DNA of 45,753 nucleotides, from the NCBI GenBank assembly GCA_934447715.1, contig CAKSER010000009.1, positions 1 through 45,753 on the forward strand, written 5' to 3'. Below, piece by piece: positions 6,127-15,800 of this stretch. This DNA comes from an uncultured Eubacteriales bacterium (lineage in GTDB: Bacteria > Bacillota > Clostridia > Oscillospirales > CAG-272). Position numbers and translations under genes: made by a program. The notes under the pieces are model-generated. The model saw nothing but the letters and a program-made list of their open reading frames with translations, was not told the origin of the DNA and made no database searches. Position 1 is the first letter of the stretch; each line of letters starts with the position of its first letter.

Positions 6127-7791
6127 TCAGCTCTTTTCCTGTCGGCTTTTTTCGGTTTTATCACTGCAGCAGAAGTCAACAACCTGTTTGCATGTAACCG
6201 CATTCGGGCATATCGTGCGAGCCATTCGGTTGGCGGCTGTCGTATAGAAGGTGTTTCCGCCGAAAAAGCGCATTGGTGTGTCGGCTGAAAGAATTTCTCC
6301 GTCAAAAAACAGTGCGCATCGGTCTGCCGTCTCTGCCGCAAACTCGACATCGTGCGTAACCATGAGGACGGTAATTCCATCCTTTTTAAGACCGTTAAGA
6401 ATATCCTTAAGAACCAGCTTGCCTCCGGCATCAATTCCCTTTGTCGGCTCGTCAAGAAGCAGGATTCTCGGATTTGTAAGCAGCACCTTTGCAAGTGCGC
6501 ACTTCTGCCCCTCTCCGCCGCTCAGATCAAACGGATTGCGGTCAAGAAGCTCTGCTATCGACAGCTTTTCTGCAATTTCATTAATTTTTTCCTCGCGCTC
6601 CGGCTTTTTTACCCCGTGCATTTCAAGAATCTCGTCAAGATCCGCCCGTACGGTGTCACGAATGAAAACAGTCTGCGGGTTTTGCGGCAGAAGCGCAAGA
6701 ACACCACGATACAGGGAGTTTCCCCTATAATCCTTAATCTGTTTTCTATCGATTAAAACCTTTCCGCGGTATGCCTTGCAGACTCCTGCAATGACATTCA
6801 GCATTGTTGTCTTTCCGGAACCGTTTCCTCCGAGGAGCGCATAGATTTCATTTGAATACACCTGCATGGATGTGCCGCGAAGCACATCAGGTAAATCCTT
6901 TTCATATCTGAACCACACATTTTTAAGCTCGATTGCAGCACTTTCACCGTGTGTGTATTCAGGCTCCTGAAGCATCCCCTTTCGACTGCCGAAATGGCGC
7001 TCCAAAAAGTCACGGCCGTCGCGCACGGTAAGCGGACAGCGATCCTCTATATTAAGCGAGCGGAAAATCCGCACAGCGCTCGGAAGTGCCGCACGCATCG
7101 GATGACCGTCGGGAAGAATGTCTCCGATTTTTTCCGGAGTATCGCAGACAAGAACGCTGCCGAAATCCATTAAAAGCACCCGGTCGGCTATCGGAAAAAC
7201 CTCCTCAAGGCGATGCTCAACGAGAATTATTGTAAGTCCCAGCTCGCGGTTGAGCTTTTTTAATGTTGCTATAAAGTCTGATGCGGCTATCGGGTCGAGC
7301 TGGCTTGTCGGCTCGTCAAGAATCAGCACCTTGGGCTGCATTACCATAACTGCGGCAAGATTTAAAAGCTGCTTCTGTCCGCCGGACAGCTCATCTGTCT
7401 TTTTACGAAACCAATCCTGAATTCCGAAATAGTTTGCCATCTCTCCGACACGCCTGCGGATCACATCGGTCTCAAGACCGAGATTTTCCAGCCCGAACGC
7501 AAGCTCGTGCCAGACCTTGTCGGTGACAATCTGGTTATCCGGATTCTGGAGCACATACCCGATCTTTTCGGGCGTTCTTTCCCCTTCCGAAAAGGTAATA
7601 CTGCCGCTCATTTCTCCCACAGGCGCAAGCTCCGGCTTAAGCAGGCGCAAAAGAGTCGTCTTTCCGCAGCCGGATGCTCCGCATACAACCATGAACTCGC
7701 CGCTCCGAACCGAAAAGCTCACATTTTTAACTGCGTCATGATCGGATGAAGGATAACGGAAGCTCAGATTTTTGATCTGTAATATGTCCAT
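6127..7791 (-). CDS. Double-domain ECF ABC transporter ATPase (EcfA-EcfA' fusion)
   Basis: A 554-residue protein holding two complete ABC ATPase domains. The first (residues 1-240) has Walker A GASGCGKTT (38-46), Q-loop QNPDNQ, signature LSGGQKQ and Walker B VLILDEPT. The second (about 285-520) has GGNGSGKTT, QNPQTV, LSGGEGQK and ILLLDEPT with a TH switch. ECF transporters need two ATPases, here joined in one chain. They hydrolyse ATP in the cytoplasm to drive toppling of the S component. The start overlaps the end of ecfT by 28 bases, implying translational coupling. A 34-residue tail after the second domain has several cysteines (VTCKQVVDFCCSDK), which is unusual for this family. Confidence 0.93.
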   Translation of the reverse strand: MDILQIKNLSFRYPSSDHDAVKNVSFSVRSGEFMVVCGASGCGKTTLLRLLKPELAPVGEMSGSITFSEGERTPEKIGYVLQNPDNQIVTDKVWHELAFGLENLGLETDVIRRRVGEMANYFGIQDWFRKKTDELSGGQKQLLNLAAVMVMQPKVLILDEPTSQLDPIAASDFIATLKKLNRELGLTIILVEHRLEEVFPIADRVLLMDFGSVLVCDTPEKIGDILPDGHPMRAALPSAVRIFRSLNIEDRCPLTVRDGRDFLERHFGSRKGMLQEPEYTHGESAAIELKNVWFRYEKDLPDVLRGTSMQVYSNEIYALLGGNGSGKTTMLNVIAGVCKAYRGKVLIDRKQIKDYRGNSLYRGVLALLPQNPQTVFIRDTVRADLDEILEMHGVKKPEREEKINEIAEKLSIAELLDRNPFDLSGGEGQKCALAKVLLTNPRILLLDEPTKGIDAGGKLVLKDILNGLKKDGITVLMVTHDVEFAAETADRCALFFDGEILSADTPMRFFGGNTFYTTAANRMARTICPNAVTCKQVVDFCCSDKTEKSRQEKS

Positions 7792-8645
7792 ACAATATTC
7801 TCCCTGATTTCGATAGCGAACGGCAGAAACGACAGCACTCCGAACGCGATATATACTATAACGGCAAGCGGCGACAGATTAAGCGTGCTGATCCGCGGAT
7901 AGAAATTGAACGCAGTCGTCCGCGTCGCCATTCCGACAACCGTAAGTGCCATAAGAGCAAGGCTTACAAAAAGAAGAATCAAATCGCGCATTGTGAATCT
8001 GAAAAGCGAAAAATTTGTACGCTTCCCTTTTCCGTATCCCCTTGCCTTCATCGATGATGCAGTCTCCATCGAATTTTCAAGCGACCACGAAATCATTGCA
8101 AGAAAAACTCTTCCGGAGCTTCTTACCTTATCGACAATTCCGCGTGCGGAATATAAGCCCATTGTCTTCTGCGCGCTCTTTACTTTTTTCATCTGTCTTT
8201 TAAACATCGGGATAAACCGAAGTGCCATCGACAGAACCAGCGCAAGCTTCGGAATCGCCTTTCCGAACAGATATAAAAACTTGTCGCTTGTCATCACCTC
8301 GCTGTAGCACTTGCACCACAGCATAACTCCGATGACCATAACGGAAATAAAGACGCCGTATGCAAACGCCTCAAAGGTAACCGGGTTGCCGTTTAAAAAA
8401 AACAGGGGGGTCACACCGTTGTGCGAAAAAAGCGGATTGGTTATTGCGACAAGGAAAAACAGCGGAATGTAAAAGCCAAGGTTTGATTTTATATCGCTTT
8501 TTTTCTGTAAGGAAATGCAAAAGAGGATTCCGCCAAGCAGTGCCAAAGCCGACAGCACCGGATTTGATGAAAACATCGATACCGCAAGCACCGAAAGAAA
8601 ATAAAGCATCAGCACTGTCGGATGTACATTTGAAAATGACTTCAC
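7764..8645 (-). CDS. ecfT: ECF transporter transmembrane component EcfT
   Basis: A 293-residue membrane protein of the CbiQ/EcfT family. N-terminal hydrophobic helices are followed by the cytoplasmic coupling region (residues about 145-210). This contains the Ala-Arg-Gly-type ATPase-contact motif KARGYGKG, and an earlier position reads KTMGLYSARG, where many family members have the first ARG motif. More helices follow to the C-terminus. It couples the two ATPase domains to the S component. ATG 8645 overlaps the TGA of the upstream DUF4430 gene (ATGA), and its end overlaps the ATPase start. Confidence 0.92.
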   Translation of the reverse strand: MKSFSNVHPTVLMLYFLSVLAVSMFSSNPVLSALALLGGILFCISLQKKSDIKSNLGFYIPLFFLVAITNPLFSHNGVTPLFFLNGNPVTFEAFAYGVFISVMVIGVMLWCKCYSEVMTSDKFLYLFGKAIPKLALVLSMALRFIPMFKRQMKKVKSAQKTMGLYSARGIVDKVRSSGRVFLAMISWSLENSMETASSMKARGYGKGKRTNFSLFRFTMRDLILLFVSLALMALTVVGMATRTTAFNFYPRISTLNLSPLAVIVYIAFGVLSFLPFAIEIRENIVWTYYRSKI

Positions 8646-9196
8646 TTTGTTTCTCCTCCCATCCAGATACAGCCGACATCCTTACCGAGATTGCAGGTAT
8701 AAACCCATTCAATGGTCTGTCCGTCCGAAAGGACATATCGTGAGCAGCCGTAGTTTGGGAACTCTCCGTCCACGCGGTACATCCAGCCGGAAAGTGGGCC
8801 GCAGGAAAACTCGTAAAGGTAGTGGATTCCCCTTATATATACGCTCCCGAAGCTGTTTTCGCTTGCCCCCTGGTACTCCATCTGAATTCTGTTATAGCGC
8901 ACTGCGCGATCAAGTATATCAAAAACCGTGTCTCCCTCGCGAAGCACATATTCGGTCGGCTCAAGGATCACGCCGTCCGGCGGAACAAATTCATCGGATT
9001 TAAGGGCAGGATCAAGATCGTCGTAATTATCAAGAATCGTATCGCACCGGATGCTGATTGTAACCGTTTTGCTGTCCGGCTTGATATCATCGATATGCGT
9101 AAGATAATATTCGTCGACCGATTGGATATTTGTTCCGTTAATTAAAACAGCGCCGATTAAAATAATCACAAACAGCGCAAGAATATCCTTTTTCAT
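8642..9196 (-). CDS. Membrane-anchored DUF4430 (transcobalamin-like C-terminal domain) protein
   Basis: A 184-residue protein with one N-terminal hydrophobic segment (residues 5-20) acting as a signal or anchor and no lipobox cysteine. From about residue 75 it follows DUF4430: VLREGDTVFDILDRAV, a short strand region, then GPLSGWMYRVDGEFPNYGCSRYVLSDGQTIEWVYTC. This domain is related to the beta-domain of intrinsic factor and transcobalamin that caps the vitamin. It is encoded right before ecfT with a 4-base overlap, so it probably hands the corrinoid to the S component or scaffolds it. The N-terminal 70 residues (VTISIRCDTILDNYDDL) may form an additional small strand region. Confidence 0.85.
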   Translation of the reverse strand: MKKDILALFVIILIGAVLINGTNIQSVDEYYLTHIDDIKPDSKTVTISIRCDTILDNYDDLDPALKSDEFVPPDGVILEPTEYVLREGDTVFDILDRAVRYNRIQMEYQGASENSFGSVYIRGIHYLYEFSCGPLSGWMYRVDGEFPNYGCSRYVLSDGQTIEWVYTCNLGKDVGCIWMGGETK

Positions 9197-9260
9197 CCTG
9201 TTCCTCCCTTCCTTAGGCTATCCGATTTTAATAGATTTTAATAATTATAAGGCTCTGATA

Positions 9261-11138
9261 TCATTCATCATCGCCGTACATTGAGGCAAGCTCTTCCATT
9301 TCACGTTCCTTTTTGTGCCTGCGTAGTCTGATCCGGCGCACAAGAAGCACAGCTGTAACGGCGGCAGCAACGAAAAGCAGAATGCCGATCACAATCGCCC
9401 TTACAAGATTGTCGAGCTTCGTTTTAGTCTTTAAAACGTCCTCATAGCGTTCAATCTTTTCACGGTCATATTCGCTTAAAGCAAGATATCTTTCGGCGAT
9501 TTCATCGACCGACTTTTTGTCCTTTAATGTTATATTTTCAAACGGATAAAGCTTCTCTTTTATATCACTGTTAATGCTGTCTATCTCGGTCTGGATTTCG
9601 GCAATCTTATTTTTTGCCGCAGTCAGCTTTTCAAGATAGCTTTCCTTTTCGTCAAAATCCTCACACTGCTGAAGCTTGTCAAGAAGCGTTGTAACGGTTA
9701 CATACTCCTCTGTTGTAAGCCGATCCGGCAGTGCGTCTGCTGCCTCGCGGTCGGAAGCGGAAAAGAACAGCAGCACAGGATTTTCATCCGAATTATCGGA
9801 TGAGTCCTTTATAACATCTGTTGTATCTGCAATTTTTTTAATATCAATACCGGAAAGTCTCGCAGCATCCGAAAGAGTCCAGTAGCTGTTTACATAGCAC
9901 CTTTCCAATTCAGGCAGAGCGTAAAAGTCTTTAAGAAGAGCTTCAAGCACCGATTTTTCGGTGCTTTCGTCTATTTTTGCAATTTCATCTTCAATAGCGG
10001 CGATTCTCTCTTTAATCGAACTGCTCTGCTCCGGACGGAAATCATAGAGCGTGCGCATTCCGTTTGACAAACGAATAATTGCCGCCATTGTGTAAAGCGT
10101 CTGCTCCGATGCCATTGTATTTGACCGATCCGGAAGCGATGTGGGATTGTCCGGATCATAGGTAAAGGAATGCACAAATCCGCCGTCCTGCATGCGATAT
10201 TTTAAAATCCCGTCAAGAAGCGTGTGCCCGTCCTTTATAAAACGTTCGTCGCTTAAAGGATCGATCCCGAGGCTGCAGAGAGCAACCGTTACCTGATCGG
10301 CACTCTCGACATTTTCTGTTCCCCAGCTTGAAAAATCCCCTGTCGGAAGCTGAAGCGACGAAAGGCAGCTTAACGCTTCCTCAATTACCTGGTGCACCGT
10401 CTTTGTGACCTGTTTACCTGTCTTTTTAAGCGTATATGTATAGGTTTTCTCGTCGTTTTTGTACGGAGCAAACGCCTGAAGCGCCATTGCCGTAATATCC
10501 GGGTCGGCAGAATTTCCGCTTAAAGCAAAGCCTCCGTCCGGCAGCTGCTTGCAGAGAATTTCGAGAATAATGCTGTCCCTTGTATCAAAGGCGTCCTCCG
10601 GCACGGGATAGCGCATGCTGTCAAGGGCAATCAGCCCCCAGATCCAGCCGTTAATTCCCTGCCGTCCGAGTGATGTGGTTTTGCCGCGGTTATATGTTCC
10701 GTCGGCAATCAGATTGATCGGATCTCCGTTTTCGTCGGTTCCGAGCGAGGTTGGGTCGCCGCCCATTGCAAGGACGGCAAGCGAGATCCTATGCCACTCG
10801 GTAGCCTTGGCAGCGCTCAGCTTTCCCGGCTGTCTGTACCTTTCCTCTACCTTGTCGCGGATTACCGCGAGGTATGCAGAGTTCCGGTCCTCGATTCCGA
10901 GTCTGCCGAGACCGATCGGATACCAGTCTCCGGGAGTAGTTCCGGCAAGCTCTAAATAGGTCTCGTTTAACAGATATCCGTCGGCAGTTGAACCGTTGTC
11001 AAGCTTTTTCCATGCAATAATACCGTTTGCAATCTCAAGAGCTTTGCCAAAAACCGGCTCATCAGCAAAGATGTAAGTGCTTAGCCCGGGAAGGAGCATT
11101 AAAAAGGTCAAAAGAAAGCAAGAAATCCGCTTAATCAT
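9261..11138 (-). CDS. Surface alpha/alpha-toroid (intrinsic-factor-like) protein with C-terminal membrane anchor
   Basis: 625 residues. A signal peptide (1-25) leads into an alpha/alpha-barrel of the prenyltransferase/terpenoid-cyclase type (about 28-360). Repeat helices include ATEWHRISLAVLAMGGDPTS, GINGWIWGLIALDS, QLPDGGFALSG, DITAMALQAFAPY and FSSWGTENVESADQVTVAL. This is the fold of the alpha-domain of intrinsic factor and transcobalamin. A helical stalk (about 370-580, with coiled-coil ELEK/EIQTEIDSIN stretches) precedes a transmembrane helix (about 585-603) and a basic RRIRLRRHKK tail, so the toroid stands off the outer membrane face. It follows the DUF4430 surface gene with an 8-base overlap. 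Its close relative is the toroid inside the giant protein of the same operon. Corrinoid binding is inferred from fold, partners and riboswitch. Confidence 0.88.
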   Translation of the reverse strand: MIKRISCFLLTFLMLLPGLSTYIFADEPVFGKALEIANGIIAWKKLDNGSTADGYLLNETYLELAGTTPGDWYPIGLGRLGIEDRNSAYLAVIRDKVEERYRQPGKLSAAKATEWHRISLAVLAMGGDPTSLGTDENGDPINLIADGTYNRGKTTSLGRQGINGWIWGLIALDSMRYPVPEDAFDTRDSIILEILCKQLPDGGFALSGNSADPDITAMALQAFAPYKNDEKTYTYTLKKTGKQVTKTVHQVIEEALSCLSSLQLPTGDFSSWGTENVESADQVTVALCSLGIDPLSDERFIKDGHTLLDGILKYRMQDGGFVHSFTYDPDNPTSLPDRSNTMASEQTLYTMAAIIRLSNGMRTLYDFRPEQSSSIKERIAAIEDEIAKIDESTEKSVLEALLKDFYALPELERCYVNSYWTLSDAARLSGIDIKKIADTTDVIKDSSDNSDENPVLLFFSASDREAADALPDRLTTEEYVTVTTLLDKLQQCEDFDEKESYLEKLTAAKNKIAEIQTEIDSINSDIKEKLYPFENITLKDKKSVDEIAERYLALSEYDREKIERYEDVLKTKTKLDNLVRAIVIGILLFVAAAVTAVLLVRRIRLRRHKKEREMEELASMYGDDE

Positions 11139-12816
11139 TTTTTCCCTTTCCTTTCAATGGCTTTTTTGCGCGGTAAATCACAAATGCCGCAGCCGCAGCA
11201 ATAACAACACAGGACACCGAAATGATAACGACGGTATTTGTCTTCGTCTTAGAAGAATCCGTATCCGGCGAAGGTGACGTCTCATCTGTCATAATAGCGG
11301 AATCAAGGTCGTCAGAGCCGCGTTCGGTTGTGCTCTTTGTATTCGTATCGGTATTTAAATCTGTATCATAATCGGTATCAAAATTGCTCGTTGTGTCCGG
11401 AATGACAGAATCCGAAGCAGACAGATCGTCTTTATCTGTCATGCCGCTGTTGTCATTTCGGTTATCCGGATTACCCGAATCCTTCGGATCGTTTTTGCCG
11501 ATTTTATCGGTAGTATTCGGCTTTGTTTCGTCAGGATTCTTACCACTACTCGTTGTTTTATCCGATTTTGTTGTCACCGGCTTTGTTTCCTCGGGCTTTG
11601 TGTCGCTGCTTTTCTTTGTGCTGTCGGGATTTGTATCCTTTCCGTCAGACTTTGAAGATTCGGTCGTCTTTGCCTCGTCTGTCGGATTTGCAAGCGCATT
11701 ATACAGTGCCTTGACTATGGCATCAACCTCCTTTTGGGACGCGTTGAGCTTTGCCATGACACTGTTTGCTTTTTCATATGCAGCCTTGACGTTTGTTCGC
11801 GCAAGCAGCCCGGATGAGCGTGCTTTAAAAATTGCTAAAACAAGGCTGTCCTTGTTTGCGGTCGCATAATATCCGCCTGCAGGCTGTTCTCCTGCTCCGG
11901 GGATTTCTGTTCCGATAGCAGCTGCGCCTCCGATATCAGCGCCGTATCCGAGAGTAAACTGTACACGAACGGTGTCGCCGTCTGCAAGATAGCAATCCGC
12001 AAATCCGACGTTCGGAAATACATTGTTTACCGAATACATCCATCCGGAGCCGTTGGTAAATGCAAATTCGCCGAGATATCCGGCCCAATTCTTTTTATAA
12101 TCGTCCGGATCAAAGAAAGTCATGTTCTCCTCAAGATACGGATAAAGCATAGACGGAATCGACGGAGACAGGTTAAGCTTCTTCGGCAATGACGGGGATT
12201 TGCTTTTCTGATAATTGTTGTAGCGCTCGTTTGTCACGCTTCCGTCTGCAATATAGGCAAGATAGAATGAGGATTTTACCGTCCCACCGTAATAGCCGAC
12301 AAAGCCGTTTTCCGAAAGCAGACGCAAAAGCTGCTCTGCCGAGGTTTCGCCTTCATAAATAGGCACCTCTGTCGGTTCGATCAGATATCCGCATCCGATC
12401 GAAAATGTTTCCACGCTCCATATTGCCCTGCCGATTTCCTCTCCGTCCTTTGCACGGATATAGGTAATATGGTAGGTAAGCTCCTTCTTTTTGCCGCCGT
12501 CGGAGGAGGCGGAGACCGTAACGATATTCTCCCCCTCCTCAGTAAAGGTAAGCGTATAGCTTGCCTTTTCGTTGTCGTCCCAGGTAGGCTCTAACCGTTT
12601 GCCATTATGCTTGACGGTTGCGCGTATCTTTGCTCCGGATGCATTTTTAGCCCACACATCAAAGGTTCTTTTGCTTCCTCGCTGTGTAATATTATCGGTA
12701 AGAGTCGTAACTATCGACGGCCCGGCGGATGCCCCCGATGTAACCATCGGGAGCATACCAAAAATCAGCAAAGCCGTGCAAAGCAAGATTAAAATCCGTT
12801 TGCCTCGCTGCATCAT
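11131..12816 (-). CDS. Cell-surface DUF4430 protein with Ser/Thr/Asp-rich stalk
   Basis: 561 residues. A signal peptide (1-30) is followed by an Ig-like beta region (about 35-125: RGSKRTFDVWAKNASGAKIR, YTLTFTEEGENIVTVSASS). A DUF4430/transcobalamin beta-domain (about 130-300) contains IYEGETSAEQLLRLL and FTNGSGWMYSVNNVFPNVG with CYLADGDTVRVQFTL. A small helical segment is followed by a long low-complexity stalk rich in Thr, Lys, Asp and Ser (about 385-525), a transmembrane helix (about 530-548) and a short basic tail. It should present the capping domain at a distance from the membrane. A ribosome binding site (AAGGAGAGAAGG) lies before ATG 12816, 30 bases after the giant gene. Pairing with the toroid proteins is inferred. 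Confidence 0.88.
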   Translation of the reverse strand: MMQRGKRILILLCTALLIFGMLPMVTSGASAGPSIVTTLTDNITQRGSKRTFDVWAKNASGAKIRATVKHNGKRLEPTWDDNEKASYTLTFTEEGENIVTVSASSDGGKKKELTYHITYIRAKDGEEIGRAIWSVETFSIGCGYLIEPTEVPIYEGETSAEQLLRLLSENGFVGYYGGTVKSSFYLAYIADGSVTNERYNNYQKSKSPSLPKKLNLSPSIPSMLYPYLEENMTFFDPDDYKKNWAGYLGEFAFTNGSGWMYSVNNVFPNVGFADCYLADGDTVRVQFTLGYGADIGGAAAIGTEIPGAGEQPAGGYYATANKDSLVLAIFKARSSGLLARTNVKAAYEKANSVMAKLNASQKEVDAIVKALYNALANPTDEAKTTESSKSDGKDTNPDSTKKSSDTKPEETKPVTTKSDKTTSSGKNPDETKPNTTDKIGKNDPKDSGNPDNRNDNSGMTDKDDLSASDSVIPDTTSNFDTDYDTDLNTDTNTKSTTERGSDDLDSAIMTDETSPSPDTDSSKTKTNTVVIISVSCVVIAAAAAFVIYRAKKPLKGKGKND

Positions 12817-12846
12817 TTCTCCTTCTCTCCTTTTCGGCGCATTAGG

Positions 12847-15800
12847 TTATGCGTTGTGTCTGCGCTTTTTTGTGCTTACGACAACCACGACGCAAACAAC
12901 TGCCAGCACGCCGATTACAATCAGAACCCAGATATATGAATCACCGGTTTTGCCGGACACGTCCGGTTCTGCCGTATCCGACGATTCGCTTCCGTCAGGC
13001 TTTGCCGATGTGTCAGGAACGTCTACAGCCTTGGTATCGGATGCGGAATCTTCTGTTTCGGATGATTCGCTGTCGGTTACAGCATCGGTTGTTTCGGTAT
13101 CTGTGTCTGTTGTCTTGTCTGTATCCGGAGTTTTATCCGAATCAGGTGTTTTGTCTGTATCGGGTGTCTTGTCCGTATCAGGTGTCTTATCGGTATCCTT
13201 TGCAGTATCTTCGCTTAGAAGCTTCTCAAGAGCCTTTTCCGCAGCGGTAAGAGTCAAATAGTTTTCTACCTTAGCCTTAAGCTCATCGGAAAGAGCATTA
13301 TAAGCCCTGCGTGCTGCGCGGATAGCGCTTTCGCTGTCCTTTGTAACCGTACCTATTGCGGAAATCGAATCGGTTGCCTTTTTAACTGCTTCCTCGTCGG
13401 AAAGCTGGCTGTCGGTCTTTACCTTGTCAAGCTTGCCCTTTAGGTCGGCAAGTATCGCACTTACAGCTTCCGGCGTCTCTGCATTATAGATTGCAATCTT
13501 TCCCTCAGAAATCAGGCTGTTGATCTCCTTCTGCTGCTCTGTACGGTAAGCCGAGAGCTTCTTATAAGCCTCAAGCTCCTTTGCCGCGTCTTCCTTTGCT
13601 TTTTTAAGGCGCTGAAGCTCTGCAAGCTCGCGCTCTGCCGCTTCAAGAACAGATATGTTCGAAACGAGCTTCTTAAGCTCGCTCGAAAGTGCATCATATG
13701 CCTTGCGTGCTGCACGGATAGCGCTTTCGCTTTCGATTGTAACCCTTCCGATTGCGGAAATTGCATCGATTGCCTTTTTAACTGCTTCCTCGTCGGAAAG
13801 CTGGCTGTCGGTCTTTACCTTGTCCATTTCCGCCTTTGCGTCTGCAAGTGCCTGGCTTACAGCTTCGACAGTTTCGGCATTCTCTATAGCCTTGCGTCCT
13901 GCAAGAATCAGATTGTTAAGCTCATTCTGCTGCTCCTCTCTGTAATCAGAAAGGTTCTTATAAGCTTCAAGCTCGTTTATTGCATCTTCCTTTGCCTTTA
14001 TAAGGCGTTTGATCTCTGCAAGCTCGTTTTCTGCTGCTTCAAGAACGGATATGTTCGAAATGAGCTCCTTAAGCTCATCGGCAAGTGCGTCGTATGCCTC
14101 TCTTGCCTCGCTGATTTTTGCTTCGCTGTCCTTTGTAACCGTACCGATTGCATCAATCTTTTCAATTACAAGCTTAATCTCGTCAGCGTCCTCTGTTTTC
14201 TGCCAGTCAAGCAGCGGATATCCGCCGTTTACAAGTGCATACTCATCCTTCTTGAAGCCGCTTCCGAGCAGATTAAGAATCTCATCCGCCTTCATTTCGG
14301 CAGTTGTCTTTGCAATTGTTGTATCGGTGCCGTTCGTAATTCCGCGTGCGGTTGTTTCGGAATCGAAGTAGCAGTTTGTAATCTCGTTGTCCGAGGTTAC
14401 AAGGCTCGCAATTGCGCCTGCACCGTCAAGAATGTTGCTTCCGTTAACGCTGATCTTTCCTGCGTTGTAGCAGTCTCTTATCACATGTCCGTCCTGTGCT
14501 CTGCCGACAATTCCGCCGGCATTGTCGTTTGCTGTAACCTCACCGAGGTTGTAGCACTCTGAAACCGTTACATTAACGGCTGTACCGTTGCTGCCTGTTC
14601 CGAGATGTCCGACAATACCTCCGACAGCACCGTCGCGTGCGGTAACAGAGCCGACATTGTAGCAGCCCTTGATAACGCTCTTTCCGCCGTCGCGTACAGT
14701 ACCTACAATTCCGCCGCTCCAGCCGCTGCAGATAATATCTGCGCCGTTAAAGCAGTTAATAAAGTCCGCACCGTTGCTCCAGCGTGCAATTCCGCCCATC
14801 CAGGAGAGGTTGCTTGCGCCGATTTCGCCGCTTGCAACGCCGACATTCTTAATGACGGCATTTGTGCCGACATAACCGAACAGGCCTCCGTTTGTTGAAT
14901 ACAGGTTGTCGATTACATATCCCTGTCCGTCAAAAATTCCGTCGAACTGTACAGAAGAGGATCTTCCGATCGGTGTCCAGTTCGAATAGTCACTCAGATC
15001 GATATTGCTTGTAAGAAGAATTGTTTTATCGGTAAAGGATTCGCCGGCATTAACGCGGTCCGAAAATGCCTTAAGCTCCTCTGCCGTGCCGATCTCAACT
15101 CTTGCTCTTACAGCAGGCTCATCGCCTATAGCCATCTGTCCTGCAATAATCGGATAGCCGTTATTTATCATGTCTGTATCGGATGTAAACGCATCGCCAA
15201 GAGCATTTACAAAGTCCGCACTCTTCATTTCGGGAGCATCCTTTGCTGAAGCACTTCCGGTAACAGTCCCTACAGTGTCGTCTCCGTCGTCATCAAAGAC
15301 GCCGTTTACATTGGGATTTGTGCCATTTAGATAATATACATTTTCGATTGTAACAGAAGCCTCTGCAATGCTTCCGAATACAGCACCTGAGGTTTCAAGT
15401 GCGAGAACAGAGCCGACATTGTAGCAATTTTTTATAACCTGTCGGTCGCCGCAAAGCCGGTAGCTGCCGACGATTCCGCCGATTCCCCAGCTGCCTCTTC
15501 CTCCGATTGTTCCTGCGTTGTAGCAGTTTGTAACAACCGCCTTAGCGCCGTTTTCCTTCCAGCGGTTCGGTCCGACCTGACCTACAATACCGCCTCCGGT
15601 ATAGCTTGCATTTATAAGACCGTGGTTGGAGCAGCTTTCAACATTGATTGTTGCACCGTCGCAGATTTCACCGACGATACCGCCGATTCCCCAAAGTCCG
15701 GTAAGTGTTGCGTAGTTGTGGCAGTTTCTTATCGTAGCCGTTGCATTCGAAACAACCTCGCCTGCAATAGCTCCGATCGTGCTTGTATACGAACCGCCGA

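Noticed and set aside
5445..6494. Extended frame upstream of the S-component start
   Set aside because: The extra N-terminal part lies entirely inside the ATPase gene in another frame; ATG 6122 has a binding site and gives a normal S component.
13120..13200. Short tandem repeats resembling a CRISPR-like array
   Set aside because: They encode in-frame TPDTDK repeats of the surface stalk, are contiguous without unique spacers, and no cas genes are present.
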